DNA of 64,000 nt from JAAFJU01 sp043764895 (GCA_043764895.1 JAYUJY010000083.1:21020-85019), one strand, 5' to 3'. Numbered from the stretch's first letter, positions 1-9,465 are shown. A program made the numbers and translations. The notes: generated from the sequence alone by a model not told the origin.

Positions 1-1
1 C

Positions 2-3000
2 GTTGCGGCTTTTGGGACGCTATTGCTGATTGCCCGATCGACGCTTTCTGCGGGTGTGCCGTTGTCGATGTTGGGACTGGCGATCGGGATTTGCGGCGCG
101 TTGCTGTGTTGGGAACATCGAGCCTCGGATTCTCAGGCGGGGATCTGGGTGCCGATCGGGGCGTTGTTGTTGGCAACGGGTTGGTTTGTGTCGGTGTCGG
201 GAGGGAATCTGTGGCAGGGTTTGGGCGTCTCGGGTTTGGCGTTAGGGTTGCTCTGGGAACGGCTGCATCGTCGATGGGAGCGCGGTGTGGTGGTTGGAAT
301 TATTGCGGTGGGATTGCAGGCTTATACGCTGCTGCGAGTGATTTTTCCGCCGACGCTTCGATCGAGCGTTATGGCCTGGATTGCGAAGATGGCCAATCTC
401 AGTTTGGGTGCGTGGGAACTGACGGGTCTTGGGTTTTTCCTGAGTTTGGTCGGTATTGCGGCATTCTCAGATTATTTACGTCGAAAAGGACAGCCTGATC
501 TGGCGAAGATTGCCCAAAATTTTGCATTGGCGTTAGGGTTTGCGCTAGCGATTCCAGGGATTTTTAATCCTGCGATTCGGTTTATTTATTTCCTATGCTC
601 GTTTGTGTTGTTGCTTACATCATCCACAGTCCGAAGCAAAGCACGACAAACGCCATTAACGCTTGCTGACGCATATCTGACTCACGGGGTGGGCATTGCA
701 GCGTTGCTGTCTGGGTTGCAATGGAAGCTGGGCGCGATTCTCGATCGGACTCAATCTGGTGTAATTTCATGGACGATCGTTTTTCTAGTCTGTGCGCTGG
801 CGGAATGGGGCGTGTTGCTGGTCAGCCGGAGCCGTGCGGTGAAACATACGGCTTGGACGATCGGGCTAGGGTTTGCGGGGCTAATGTATATCGGCCTATT
901 TTCTAGCATGATGAATAGCGTCGCTAACTTCGGTCAGCTCAATACGATCGATTCATCGCTTACTCAAGTGCCGCCGATCTTCTGCTTGGGATTGGTGTTG
1001 CCTGCGGTCTTAACGGGCGTCGCGCGATTGCGTGGACGGGTGATGGAACAGTTTCCGGTAACGCCCAAAGCATTGAGTATTTGGAGCACCGCAGGACTCG
1101 GACTTTCGCTTCTCCTCGTTGTGAGCAATCTGAATCTCTTTCTCGTCTGTAGCGCGATCGCAACTGCGTTAATGATGCTGAATACAAAGCTGATTCGATC
1201 GCAAGGGTCTACGGCAATCACTGTATTTATCGGCTTACTGTTCACTGGCGCGATGATTACTAAATTAGTTGCGGCGGGATGGAATCAAATTCCTTGGTTT
1301 AGCTTAGTGATTCTAGGACTGTGGATTTTGCATTCGCTCTGTCGATCGCAAACCCAATCGGTCGGAGCTAGACCCTCCCTTCCTGCTTTGTATGCCCAAG
1401 CCTTTGACGGATGGGCGATCGTTCTGACCGGGATATTTTTGCCCATTACGAGTTTGTGGGTCATGCTGGTGCTTGGTCTCGGCCCTCCAGGTGATCGTAT
1501 TACTTTCATCCTCGAAATGAGTCTAGTTATGTTGGGGATAATCTATCGCACTCGCGATCGGCTTTATTCAAACTGGGGATTGTTGGGTTTAACGATCGCA
1601 ACGGAAGGGCTAATGAGCTATTGCCTCTTCCTTTTAAACATTCTCCCAGATACGTCAGATACGGCTCCAGCGATCGCAAATGTCATCCTCATGTTTGGCA
1701 CCCAAATCGCAGGGGATCTCTGGCTTAAGGGATTTGACAAACCTGCAATGATTCAAGCGCGAATCGATCGGCCTAGCGTTAGAGATTCTGCGATGGTTTA
1801 CATTGCGCCGCTGTTCTTTGGGACGATCGTATTGCTGATCTCACACAACGGCTTTACGCAGTGGAGTGGGGTGTATACCCTTGTTGTTGCGTTGGTGTCG
1901 ATCATTATTGCGCGGCGAAACGCTGTGCTCAAGGTGCTGACTTATGTTGGCGTAATCGGCGTAACCGTTGGCATTTATGAACTCGTGCTGTTCCCATTAA
2001 GTCAGCAGACTTCGCTACATACGGTTGACAATGGATTTGTGATTTTGCTGCTGGTGGGAGCGGTGTTGGCGTGGGGATATCGGTTGTTGCATCGCCCGAT
2101 TCGGAAGGTGTTGCGATTGGAGGATGCGCAGGTTTTGGCGATCGCTCATGTGCATTTCGTTGGAACGTCGGGGTTTTGTCTGCTGGCACTCATCCCTCTG
2201 ATTATTTCAGGAGCCATGGGTCAAACGGCTATTATTCTTCTGGCCGGAATTTACGGGTTGCTCGGTTGCTATGCGCTGTCGCTGGGCCGATCGAACGCTG
2301 TATGGCTGACGCTAGGGATTCTGCAATTCTGGACAGGCATTGGCATTTTATTGCTAGACTTCTTACCGTCAAAGGTAGTGCTGGAGTGGGGCGGGGCGAT
2401 CGCGGCGTTGATTGCCTATATAACCGCCGCTATTCCTTGGGGACGCATGGGCTACACCCTGATTAACCCCATTCGGAACTGCGCTATTGCCCTTCCGGGG
2501 AGCATCTTAGCAATCACGGTTTTTAACGCTAACGTTCCAAGTTTATTACTTGCGGGTGGCTTCTACGCATGGCTTGCAACGATAAGCGATCGGTTCCGGT
2601 TGAGTTACGTTAGCGTTGCCTTAGGCATTTGGGCGGCGTGGCGATTGTTTAGCGTTTGGGGATTGACGGACCCGTTGTGGTATGTGAGTGCGGTGAGTCT
2701 CGGCATCGTGTTTATTATCGAATCTGATCCGACGCTAAAAGGCCACGATCGGCGCGAAACTCGGCACTGGATGCGGATGTTGGCGACTGGACTGGTCGCG
2801 TTCACGGCTTTGTTCCAATCCGAAGCAGACTGGTCTCAAGGACTGCTAACGATCGCCCTCAGTTTGGGTTTGATCGCTCTAGGATTGGGGCTTAAAACGC
2901 GGGCTTATCTCTACGTCGGCACGTTGGTCTTTATGTTCAAAGTCTTGCGCCAACTGTGGGTCTTCATTGGCAACTATTCGCTCTTACTCTGGGCTTTGGG

Positions 3001-3112
3001 CATCACGTTGGGACTGTTGCTCATCTGGATTGCCGCCACCTTTGAAGCACGGCGATCACGGGCGATCGCCTTTGTGCAGTACTGGATTGGGGAACTCGAC
3101 AGTTGGGAATAA
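2..3112 (+). CDS. Large polytopic membrane protein, 5' end outside the window
   Basis: The frame is open from the window edge, and the first possible start inside is only a TTG at 23, so the true start probably lies upstream. The visible 1,030 or so residues are an almost unbroken series of hydrophobic segments of about 20 residues separated by short Arg-rich turns, which predicts more than 25 membrane passes. Charged residues reappear at the end (FEARRSRAIAF, then ELDSWE). No catalytic motif is visible. Very long multi-pass proteins of unknown role (some labelled DUF2157-like) are common in cyanobacteria, but that link is a guess. No gene lies within 139 bp downstream, so it may end its own transcription unit. 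Confidence 0.75.
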   Translation, partial: VAAFGTLLLIARSTLSAGVPLSMLGLAIGICGALLCWEHRASDSQAGIWVPIGALLLATGWFVSVSGGNLWQGLGVSGLALGLLWERLHRRWERGVVVGIIAVGLQAYTLLRVIFPPTLRSSVMAWIAKMANLSLGAWELTGLGFFLSLVGIAAFSDYLRRKGQPDLAKIAQNFALALGFALAIPGIFNPAIRFIYFLCSFVLLLTSSTVRSKARQTPLTLADAYLTHGVGIAALLSGLQWKLGAILDRTQSGVISWTIVFLVCALAEWGVLLVSRSRAVKHTAWTIGLGFAGLMYIGLFSSMMNSVANFGQLNTIDSSLTQVPPIFCLGLVLPAVLTGVARLRGRVMEQFPVTPKALSIWSTAGLGLSLLLVVSNLNLFLVCSAIATALMMLNTKLIRSQGSTAITVFIGLLFTGAMITKLVAAGWNQIPWFSLVILGLWILHSLCRSQTQSVGARPSLPALYAQAFDGWAIVLTGIFLPITSLWVMLVLGLGPPGDRITFILEMSLVMLGIIYRTRDRLYSNWGLLGLTIATEGLMSYCLFLLNILPDTSDTAPAIANVILMFGTQIAGDLWLKGFDKPAMIQARIDRPSVRDSAMVYIAPLFFGTIVLLISHNGFTQWSGVYTLVVALVSIIIARRNAVLKVLTYVGVIGVTVGIYELVLFPLSQQTSLHTVDNGFVILLLVGAVLAWGYRLLHRPIRKVLRLEDAQVLAIAHVHFVGTSGFCLLALIPLIISGAMGQTAIILLAGIYGLLGCYALSLGRSNAVWLTLGILQFWTGIGILLLDFLPSKVVLEWGGAIAALIAYITAAIPWGRMGYTLINPIRNCAIALPGSILAITVFNANVPSLLLAGGFYAWLATISDRFRLSYVSVALGIWAAWRLFSVWGLTDPLWYVSAVSLGIVFIIESDPTLKGHDRRETRHWMRMLATGLVAFTALFQSEADWSQGLLTIALSLGLIALGLGLKTRAYLYVGTLVFMFKVLRQLWVFIGNYSLLLWALGITLGLLLIWIAATFEARRSRAIAFVQYWIGELDSWE

Positions 3113-3251
3113 GTTGACGATCGTGTGCGCGAAAAGTGCGGACTCTAAACTAAATGAAAATCTATTACATTTCTTAATAATAGGTGTTACATTAAGACAT
3201 ATACAGAGTCTGACTCTACCGCCATACATACATCCTTAAGAGAACTACACC

Positions 3252-3788
3252 ATGGCAATCACCAAGATTTTGACCGCAGTGTTTAAGACAGACGACACTT
3301 CAAACTCACTCAACCAGGCTGCTTGGTTGGCGTTCCGAGTGATTGTGAGTGCCATGATCGTTCACAATGGCTTCGACAAGATCTCCGATATCCAAGGGTT
3401 TTCCACTGCGTACGTTGAAGTGATTGGGTTGCCGTTCCCAATCTTCTTTAGCTACTTGGCAGCGATTACTGAAATAGCAGCTCCGCCCCTCTTAGCTCTG
3501 GGCCTGTTCACCCGTCCGGCTGCGCTTGGACTTTTCTCGACCATGGCTGTGGCAATCTATCACCACATCTTGGTTGCAGGATTTAGCATTCCCTACTTGG
3601 AACTGTCTGCGGTATATGCGTCTTGCTTCCTGTTTTTCACCGTGAATGGCCCAGGTCGTTTCTCGATCGATCAACTGATCTCAAACACTTTGGCAAAGCG
3701 ATCAGTCGCGGAAAAAGAAAACCAAGAGAAAATGCTGGAGAAGTCATTCCAAGCGGTATCCGGATCGAAAGTTGGTTCTGACGCCTAA
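3252..3788 (+). CDS. DoxX family membrane protein
   Basis: A 178-residue protein with four hydrophobic segments (about residues 26-45, 55-80, 85-108 and 115-135) in the DoxX pattern: an early R-(V/I)-x3-M-(I/V)-x-(H)-G segment (RVIVSAMIVHNGFDKI), then GLP near residue 60 and LGLFTRPAALGL. DoxX proteins are inner-membrane proteins linked to redox or sulfur stress; the reaction is not settled. The C-terminal 35 residues are charged and probably cytosolic. It starts at ATG 3252 after AAGAGA and is followed 25 bp later by a strong terminator, so it is probably monocistronic. Confidence 0.85.
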   Translation: MAITKILTAVFKTDDTSNSLNQAAWLAFRVIVSAMIVHNGFDKISDIQGFSTAYVEVIGLPFPIFFSYLAAITEIAAPPLLALGLFTRPAALGLFSTMAVAIYHHILVAGFSIPYLELSAVYASCFLFFTVNGPGRFSIDQLISNTLAKRSVAEKENQEKMLEKSFQAVSGSKVGSDA

Positions 3789-3812
3789 CGTTGACTGATT
3801 TAGTTCAAATAG

Positions 3813-3850
3813 AAATCCGCCTGTTTAATACAATTGGGCGGATTTTTATT
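3813..3850 (+). terminator. Rho-independent terminator of the DoxX gene
   Basis: A perfect 9-bp stem (AAATCCGCC at 3813-3821 with GGCGGATTT at 3837-3845), a 15-nt loop and a run of T directly after the stem. It lies 25 bp past the DoxX stop and upstream of the end of the minus-strand sucrose phosphatase gene. The A-run on the 5' side would also let it work for that convergent gene. Confidence 0.85.
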
Positions 3851-3870
3851 ATGTATTAGTCCTGGCGAAA

Positions 3871-4620
3871 TTAGATCGACGATTCTACCACTCCAAAATG
3901 GTTTAATCCCTCCAGAATCCCCGCTGCATAGTCCGATCGCGCAAACAACACCGTCTCCGCGCCAAACTCCCGACACCACTCCAAAAGTTCCGATCGCGCA
4001 TTCCCAACCACAATCCCTAGCGTATGTTGTTTGAATAACCCAATGTCATTGCCCGAGTCTCCGCACACAACTGTATTAGTGTTGTCGAATCCCGTTTTTT
4101 CCATTACATAGCGCATTGCCAAACCCTTATCGCAGCGAATCGGCAAAATATCCACATCTTCGTTGCTGCTATAAATCACCTGGGCCGCAAGACCTGATTC
4201 AGCAATCCGATCGCGTAGAATTTCTAGCACCTTTCCCGCATCGTCGCCGTATAAATAGAAACTAATTTTGTGTTCATTGGATGTATCTTCTGGCTGCGGA
4301 ATTAGCGCTGGAAATTCTTTAGAAACTTGTTTTGCAATCGTCCATAACAAGGCTCTATCCCACCGATGAGAGAGATGGTTTGACCAAGTGCGATCAGGCG
4401 TCGCGCCTTGATAAATCTCACTTCCAACCCCCGTAATCCAGTAGTCTGGCTCTAGCAGGTCCGCCCGTGCCTTCAGCCGCAAAGCAGACTCGTACGATCG
4501 CCCAGTCGCATACACTAGCCGAACCGTCCCATCCCAAGCCAAAATAGCTCGATTAAATTCCTGTGTTGCGGCAACATTTCCGACTAACGTGTTGTCAAGA
4601 TCAGTCACAATGCAAATCAT
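3871..4620 (-). CDS. Sucrose-phosphate phosphatase (HAD superfamily)
   Basis: Hydrolyses sucrose-6-phosphate to sucrose, the last step of sucrose synthesis. All four HAD motifs are visible: DLDNTL near the start (nucleophile and acid Asp), YATGRS (motif II), the Lys in CDKGLAM (motif III) and GDSGNDIGLF (motif IV). About 249 residues is the normal length for the stand-alone SPP fold. I chose ATG 4620 because GAGGA lies just upstream of it; a GTG at 4632 would add four residues. The gene is divergent from a GH100 invertase with only 32 bp between the two starts, so sucrose making and breaking are encoded side by side. No sucrose-phosphate synthase gene lies in the window. Confidence 0.85.
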   Translation of the reverse strand: MICIVTDLDNTLVGNVAATQEFNRAILAWDGTVRLVYATGRSYESALRLKARADLLEPDYWITGVGSEIYQGATPDRTWSNHLSHRWDRALLWTIAKQVSKEFPALIPQPEDTSNEHKISFYLYGDDAGKVLEILRDRIAESGLAAQVIYSSNEDVDILPIRCDKGLAMRYVMEKTGFDNTNTVVCGDSGNDIGLFKQHTLGIVVGNARSELLEWCREFGAETVLFARSDYAAGILEGLNHFGVVESSI

Positions 4621-4652
4621 TAGGGTCCTCACATTTGGGATGATTATATCAA

Positions 4653-6047
4653 ATGAAAGAATCTGACGTTATTAAACAAGCCCAATCGTTATTATACGAT
4701 CGGGCCATGGTTTCCTTGCAGGGAAAATGGGTCGGTGCGCTCGCCGCTGTGCCCAAAATTGCAGGTGCTTCTGGAGCCGATTTGCTCAAAAATGATCTCA
4801 ACTACGGTGAGATTTTCATGCGGGACAATGTGCCCGTAATGACCTACTTACTCATCCAAAAGAAGTACGACGTTGTTAAGCATTTTCTAAACACCTGTCT
4901 CCAACTCCAAAGCCATAGCCACCAGACGCGGGGCATTTTCCCGACCAGCTTCATAGAGCATGATGGCAAACTGGTCGGAGACTACGGCCAACGGGCGATC
5001 GGGCGAGTGATTTCGGTCGATGCGACCCTATGGTGGGCGATCTTAGCTCATGCCTACGTGAAGCAGAGTCAAGATTTTGAATGGGCCTCTCAGCCTCAGA
5101 TCCAAAGCGGGATTCAGCGATTTCTAGATCTGATTTTGCGTCCAGGATTTCGCGAAGCGCCGACCCTGTATGTCCCCGATGGTGCATTCATGATCGATCG
5201 GCCCTTGGATGTCTGGGGCGCACCCTTGGAAATCCAGGTGTTGCTTTACGGTGCCCTCCGCAGTTCCGCCCAACTCTTGCGCTACACCTCCGACGCCCGC
5301 CCCCACACGCCGAACGATTGCCTGCGCTACGCCCACAACTTAAGGCGACATCTCCTCAAGCACTATTGGGTGACGAGTAAAACCGTCCAAGTGATTCGCC
5401 GTCGCCCGACGGAACAGTACGGCGATGGGATTCAAAACGAATTTAATATCCAAACGGAAACGATTCCCCATTGGCTTCAGGAATGGCTAGGCGATCGCGG
5501 CGGGTATCTAATCGGCAACATTCGCACCGGACGGCCAGACTTTCGGTTTTTCACGCTGGGCAACTGTTTGGGGGCCATCTTCGACGTGATGAGCAACAAC
5601 CAACAACAGGCGTTGTTTCGGCTAATTATGCAAAACCAGCATCACCTCGTGGCCCAAATGCCGTTGCGCATTTGTCATCCGCCGCTAGAAGATACCGACT
5701 GGCGCAAAAAAACCGGCTACGATCGCAAAAATCTTCCCTGGTGCTATCACAATGGCGGACATTGGGCCTGTCTGATGTGGTTCTTGGTCATTGCCATGAA
5801 ACGCCAACAGCATCGGATGCCTGAAGATTTGAAATATCAAGTGCGATCGTTTTTAAAAGAATGCTATGACCTAATGCTCAAGCAGCTCCCGGTCCAAAAA
5901 TGGGCCGAATACCACGATGGTCCGACAGCCTACTGGGTCGGTCAACAGGCGCGCATGTACCAAACTTGGACGATCGTCGGATTTCTACTCACCCATCATT
6001 TTGTACATGAATCAGAGGACGACAGCCATATTTTGGATCTACTCTAA
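4653..6047 (+). CDS. Neutral/alkaline invertase, glycoside hydrolase family 100
   Basis: A 464-residue cytosolic enzyme that splits sucrose into glucose and fructose. The family hallmarks can be read in order: NYGEIFMRDNVPVMTYLL near residue 50, RGIFPTSF, the SVDATLWWAIL stretch near 125, LDVWGAPLEIQVLLYGALR near 190, and the C-terminal WCYHNGGHWACLMWF and WAEYHDGPTAYWVGQQAR motifs. Asp in SVDATLWW and Glu in the C-terminal half are the expected acid pair. Length matches cyanobacterial InvA/InvB types. It has no signal peptide. It is divergent from the sucrose-phosphate phosphatase gene and its 3' end faces holB across a palindromic repeat. Confidence 0.92.
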   Translation: MKESDVIKQAQSLLYDRAMVSLQGKWVGALAAVPKIAGASGADLLKNDLNYGEIFMRDNVPVMTYLLIQKKYDVVKHFLNTCLQLQSHSHQTRGIFPTSFIEHDGKLVGDYGQRAIGRVISVDATLWWAILAHAYVKQSQDFEWASQPQIQSGIQRFLDLILRPGFREAPTLYVPDGAFMIDRPLDVWGAPLEIQVLLYGALRSSAQLLRYTSDARPHTPNDCLRYAHNLRRHLLKHYWVTSKTVQVIRRRPTEQYGDGIQNEFNIQTETIPHWLQEWLGDRGGYLIGNIRTGRPDFRFFTLGNCLGAIFDVMSNNQQQALFRLIMQNQHHLVAQMPLRICHPPLEDTDWRKKTGYDRKNLPWCYHNGGHWACLMWFLVIAMKRQQHRMPEDLKYQVRSFLKECYDLMLKQLPVQKWAEYHDGPTAYWVGQQARMYQTWTIVGFLLTHHFVHESEDDSHILDLL

Positions 6048-6072
6048 AGCCAATCTAAAGCCTAGTCGTCTG

Positions 6073-6212
6073 CGGCTTAAATAACCAAGCGACTCAACTC
6101 CTGCTCGTTGGGTTTGGGGCACGGCGAGCCATGCCCCTACAGATCCGGGTTTGAGAAGTTGTAGGGGCATGGCCATGCCGTGCCCCAAGCCCAACGGGTT
6201 TCTGATACAGGT
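6073..6212. repeat. Dispersed palindromic element, copy 1
   Basis: A large inverted repeat fills the space between the convergent GH100 and holB genes. The arms are 6106-6140 (CGTTGGGTTTGGGGCACGGC, then GAGC, then CATGCCCCTAC) and 6161-6196 (the near-perfect complement), around a 20-nt centre. The same core occurs at about 46229-46320 and, as a left half only, at 51060-51096. The outer left flank (GGCTTAAATAACCAAGCGA) also matches the 51 kb copy, so the unit is longer than the hairpin. It could fold into a strong bidirectional hairpin and may serve as a terminator here. Confidence 0.85.
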
Positions 6213-6232
6213 CTCATTTACGCCCAACAGTA

Positions 6233-7162
6233 CTACTCTAAACCCGTCATCAGCGTCACTTCCCAGACAAGCTGCGGCTGCACGAAAGCTTTTAGATAGG
6301 CTTTAGCTTGCTCCAATTGTTGCAGCAGTACTGGGCTGGCTGCTGCACTTTTCCACCAGATTTGCTGAAGATAATCAATGAGCCAAATCTGAGATTCCGT
6401 ATCTAGGGTTTTGGTAATTTGCTTAGCGAGTCGCAGCGCATCGGGAATGGTCACAGGCTTGCGAATGACTTGAGTTAGCAATTCTGCCGGGATCTCCTGA
6501 AGCTTAGTCCACTGTTCCACCGCATCCCCCGGACTCCCCTGCGCCAAATCCAAAATTTGCGGTTGAGCGAGAATGTCCGAATGTCCGGTCTGGGTCAATA
6601 CCTGAACGACATCGGCCTGAGACAGGCGATAAAAGGGAATGCGCTGGGATCTCGACACCAAGGTCGGCAACAACGATTCCACGCTGGGCGCAATCAAAAT
6701 CAACGTCGCGCGGCCCGGTTCTTCCAACGTCTTTAGCAATGCATTTGCCGCCGCTTCAGGCATGGTTTCCGCATGGTCAATGACGACGACCGATCGCGCT
6801 GCTTGCAAAGGTGGACGACTCAGAAACTGAGTAATCTCACGAATTTGGTCCAGCCGAACGATCGCCGCAGACTTGCGTTTAATTCCCTCGGCATCGGCTT
6901 CAGCGGCGGTATAGCGCTTGTTCTGATGCAAATACGTCGGCTCCACCCAAAGCAAATCCGGGTGATTCCGAAGGTTGGTTTGCGATGGGTTGGTTTGCGA
7001 TGGCGCGCTCAACAAAAGCTTAACAAATCCCGTCGCCGCCAGCCGTTTGCCAATGCCATGCGCCCCCGCAAATAAGTAAGCCGGGGCAATCCGATCGCGC
7101 AGATGAGCCTGGGTCAGCAGTTCTATTGCACTCGATTGTCCGATGAGAGAAGAAAAAGACAT
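6233..7162 (-). CDS. holB: DNA polymerase III subunit delta prime
   Basis: Clamp-loader subunit of the replicative polymerase. It opens with the clamp-loader start SFSSLIGQ, has a Walker A-like GAHGIGKR near residue 33, a DHAETM Walker-B-like region, ANALLKTLEEPGRATLILI (the sensor region) and LVSRSQRIPFYRL where other delta prime proteins carry the SRC motif. At 309 residues it has about the usual length. In many cyanobacteria tmk lies beside it; here it does not. An exact 15-bp tandem duplication (6973-7002) gives an in-frame SQTNPSQTN repeat between the P-loop and the next strand. The start at ATG 7162 is well separated from the upstream glycosyltransferase. Confidence 0.9.
   Translation of the reverse strand: MSFSSLIGQSSAIELLTQAHLRDRIAPAYLFAGAHGIGKRLAATGFVKLLLSAPSQTNPSQTNLRNHPDLLWVEPTYLHQNKRYTAAEADAEGIKRKSAAIVRLDQIREITQFLSRPPLQAARSVVVIDHAETMPEAAANALLKTLEEPGRATLILIAPSVESLLPTLVSRSQRIPFYRLSQADVVQVLTQTGHSDILAQPQILDLAQGSPGDAVEQWTKLQEIPAELLTQVIRKPVTIPDALRLAKQITKTLDTESQIWLIDYLQQIWWKSAAASPVLLQQLEQAKAYLKAFVQPQLVWEVTLMTGLE
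6973..7002. repeat. 15-bp exact tandem duplication inside holB
   Basis: GGTTGGTTTGCGATG occurs twice in a row (6973-6987, 6988-7002). It keeps the frame and duplicates five residues (QTNPS) in a loop of delta prime. Confidence 0.9.
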
Positions 7163-7214
7163 GGGCGATCGGGGCTAAGGGCTTTTTATCAATTTGTCAG
7201 CCTGTAAATCTATC

Positions 7215-8819
7215 TTAATCTCGGGCCGCGATCGTCATCAATGGCGATTCTTCCTTAAGAGTGCGCTTCGTGACGACCCACTCGGTATTCCCTAACAGGT
7301 GATCGTAAATCGCAATAATGGCGATCATGCTCTTAAACACGCAGTAGAACGGGATAAAAAAGCAATAGGCTAAATACGCCCAGAATGGCTGCGGATTGCC
7401 TTTATAGCGCACAATCCAAGCCGCGATCGCCTGCGTAGGTCCGCTCAACAAGGTCAACACCGTCGTCACCCAATAGTAAGCCGGATCCAGTTCGGGAGCT
7501 TGAGCACCACTGAGCGACAAACTCAGCAAAATAGGAAAGACCTGCAACGCCACAAAGTGAAACGCCGCACTAAACACCAGTAGCATCGTCCAATAGGCCT
7601 TCTGCCAACGATCGAGAAAGGTCGATCGGAGCAAAGGCACTTGGTAGCGAATCGCCACTTCCATCCAGCCCTGCGCCCACCGCTTCCGCTGTGACCAGAA
7701 AGAAGGCACGTCCTCGGGTGCTAATTCAGTAATAATAATCCGAGGGTCATGGACAATTTGGTACCCCTGTAGCATCGTGCGTAAACTCGCATCAATATCT
7801 TCCGTCAGCATCTCCGGTGAGAACTGAATCCGTCTCAACACCGACGTTTTCCAGTAGCCATTGGACCCGCAGAAAATCCCCGTATCAAATAACAGCGACT
7901 TTGCCGGATGACTCGCCCCGTACATGCATTCAAACTCCACTGCAATCATCTGCGTCATGAAGTTTGCGGCGTAGTTGCGAATCACGTTGCGGCCCTGTAC
8001 CACTGAGTAGCGCCCCGTCGAGAGCCAATTCCACGCGATGTCGAAGCTATCGGGGTTAGGACGATGGTCCGCGTCCAAGATCCCAGTGATTTCGCCTGTG
8101 ACTATTTTTAGGGCGGCGTTAAGATTTTCAGCCTTCGATCGACTGCCCTCAACCCGCAATAGCTTGAGTTCAGGGTTTTTTGCCGCCAAGTCAGCTAGAT
8201 CTTGTTCGATCGGCAGGTCTACGGGCGTGTTGTAGGCCAGCACGAGTTCAAAGCCGCCTGCCGGACGATCGATCGTCTCCAGAATGTACGTCAAGGTTTC
8301 CAGAATAATGCTCTGCTCATTAGGCAGATAGGCCGCCACCACCAAAGAGCAAGCAGGCGTCTCTCTAGTCTCAGAGCCGACCGGAACAAAATAAGCATCA
8401 TCTCGGCGGCGCACTCTCAAAAACCGCTGAACGAGTCCAAGTCGTGGACGTTTGCTGACTGTTTTAGACGAATACGTGACGGCAGTGGCGATCGCTTCAC
8501 CCATCACGACGACGGAGGTGACAAAATACAGCACCGGAATCATCCAATGCAGGGCCAATAGATTGCCCTGATTATTCAAAATGACGTAGTACAACAGCGT
8601 GGGAATGCCGATGACCACAACATGGGTAAAAATTATTTTGTCTAAAATCGCACCGAATACCGTGACCGATCGCCCAAGGGGGTTGCGGACGAGTGAGGCA
8701 TTCGATCGTTGTTTTTTTAGCATTCCCTTGCGCATAAGTGGTGTTGTCAGGATCGGGGGGAAGAATCTTAGGACTGTCAATTCATGTGAAGCTTTGTGTA
8801 GCATACTCCATGAACTCAC
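7215..8819 (-). CDS. Family 2 glycosyltransferase, membrane-embedded (cellulose-synthase-like)
   Basis: A processive-type GT2 enzyme that would join sugars from a nucleotide sugar at the inner membrane. Two membrane segments (about residues 58-80 and 90-112) precede a GT-A domain with CSLVVAAYLPNE, EGSRSKAENLNAAL, GILDADHRPN (the DxD-type metal site), LTEDIDASLRM-like TED motif and QRKRWAQGWMEV, the (Q/R)xxRW motif of processive synthases. Three or four membrane segments follow. There is no PilZ domain. The product, extracellular polysaccharide or glycolipid, cannot be told. The frame opens with GTG 8819; ATG at 8804, 8735 or 8723 are equally possible, and no ribosome site clearly decides. 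Confidence 0.85.
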   Translation of the reverse strand: MSSWSMLHKASHELTVLRFFPPILTTPLMRKGMLKKQRSNASLVRNPLGRSVTVFGAILDKIIFTHVVVIGIPTLLYYVILNNQGNLLALHWMIPVLYFVTSVVVMGEAIATAVTYSSKTVSKRPRLGLVQRFLRVRRRDDAYFVPVGSETRETPACSLVVAAYLPNEQSIILETLTYILETIDRPAGGFELVLAYNTPVDLPIEQDLADLAAKNPELKLLRVEGSRSKAENLNAALKIVTGEITGILDADHRPNPDSFDIAWNWLSTGRYSVVQGRNVIRNYAANFMTQMIAVEFECMYGASHPAKSLLFDTGIFCGSNGYWKTSVLRRIQFSPEMLTEDIDASLRTMLQGYQIVHDPRIIITELAPEDVPSFWSQRKRWAQGWMEVAIRYQVPLLRSTFLDRWQKAYWTMLLVFSAAFHFVALQVFPILLSLSLSGAQAPELDPAYYWVTTVLTLLSGPTQAIAAWIVRYKGNPQPFWAYLAYCFFIPFYCVFKSMIAIIAIYDHLLGNTEWVVTKRTLKEESPLMTIAARD

Positions 8820-9158
8820 ATCCCTACATGATCCATGGGATTATCCTCACTTTCCGGAAAGTGTAGCTATTTAATTTTCGCCGCCTGATAATGGGACTTA
8901 ATTTAAGAATTTTGATTTAGATGTGTCAGTTAAATATTTAATTCTGTAACGAACTGTATCTGACTTCCTCCTTTAGAAGCAAGGCCCATTTAAGTTGCTC
9001 ATTCTATATCAAGAATTCCTGACCTAGACATTTAATGCGCACATAATGAGCGGGTGATTCAAAACGGCATATTTATATCGGATTTGTCGTGAAGGTAGCA
9101 GTTTTTAGATCATGGCCTCTCGTATTTTGAGGAAGTGATAAGGTTTAAAGCGTTAGCG

Positions 9159-9187
9159 TTGAGTGGGCATTTCATGGGTCTTTACAT
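9159..9187 (+). promoter_or_regulatory. Possible promoter of the riboswitch transcript
   Basis: TTGAGT (9159-9164) and TTACAT (9182-9187) are spaced by 17 nt, about 90 nt before the aptamer. The match to sigma-70-type consensus is moderate. The rest of 8875-9276 is AT-rich and shows no gene. Confidence 0.35.
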
Positions 9188-9276
9188 TACACTCATTATT
9201 GGACGTCATTTCCTAACATTGAAACATCAATCCAGGTTCCGGATTCGATCGTGTTAGGTGACAAATCCTGGGTGGG

Positions 9277-9417
9277 TAGTCTAATTTGGGCAGGTTTCAG
9301 CCTGTTCAGAACGGAGGAACCAAATTCCTAATGGGGCTAATCAAATGAACAGATGTTCTACTGAGAGACACCTTCCTGTCTCAGCCCGTCAGCTAACTCC
9401 GTCGGCTAAGGAAGGAG
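9277..9417 (+). ncRNA. c-di-AMP riboswitch (ydaO/yuaA type), aptamer
   Basis: The conserved ydaO blocks appear in the correct order: ACGGAGGAACC (9314-9324), GGGGCTAATC, then a short variable stem, ACACCTTCCTGTCTC, CCCGTCAGCTAACTCCG and GGCTAAGGAAGGAG. These match closely, block by block, the Thermoanaerobacter tengcongensis ydaO aptamer as I remember it, including the CCTTCC/GGAAGG pairing that forms the pseudoknot. A P1-like helix can form from TAGTC (9277-9281) and GGCTA (9404-9408). The class binds cyclic di-AMP and mostly turns genes off. The downstream gene is a universal stress protein. Confidence 0.92.
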
Positions 9418-9423
9418 TGTTCT

Positions 9424-9465
9424 ATCTCCAAGTCACCCACCTCTCATAAAAATTATCTTGGAGAT
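9424..9465 (+). promoter_or_regulatory. Inverted repeat covering the ribosome site: likely expression platform
   Basis: ATCTCCAAG (9424-9432) is the perfect complement of CTTGGAGAT (9457-9465). The second arm holds GGAG, the ribosome site for the GTG start at 9475. Pairing would hide it. The position directly after the aptamer suggests translational control, although no experiment is implied. A five-codon frame (ATG 9464 to TGA 9478) overlaps the GTG start by GTGA and could couple translation. Confidence 0.6.

Noticed and set aside
3783..3789. GCCTAAC core, as in attC sites
   Set aside because: It covers the end of the DoxX gene and has no arms around it. The same holds for 29631-29637 (argG stop) and 52143-52149 (zeta-like start).
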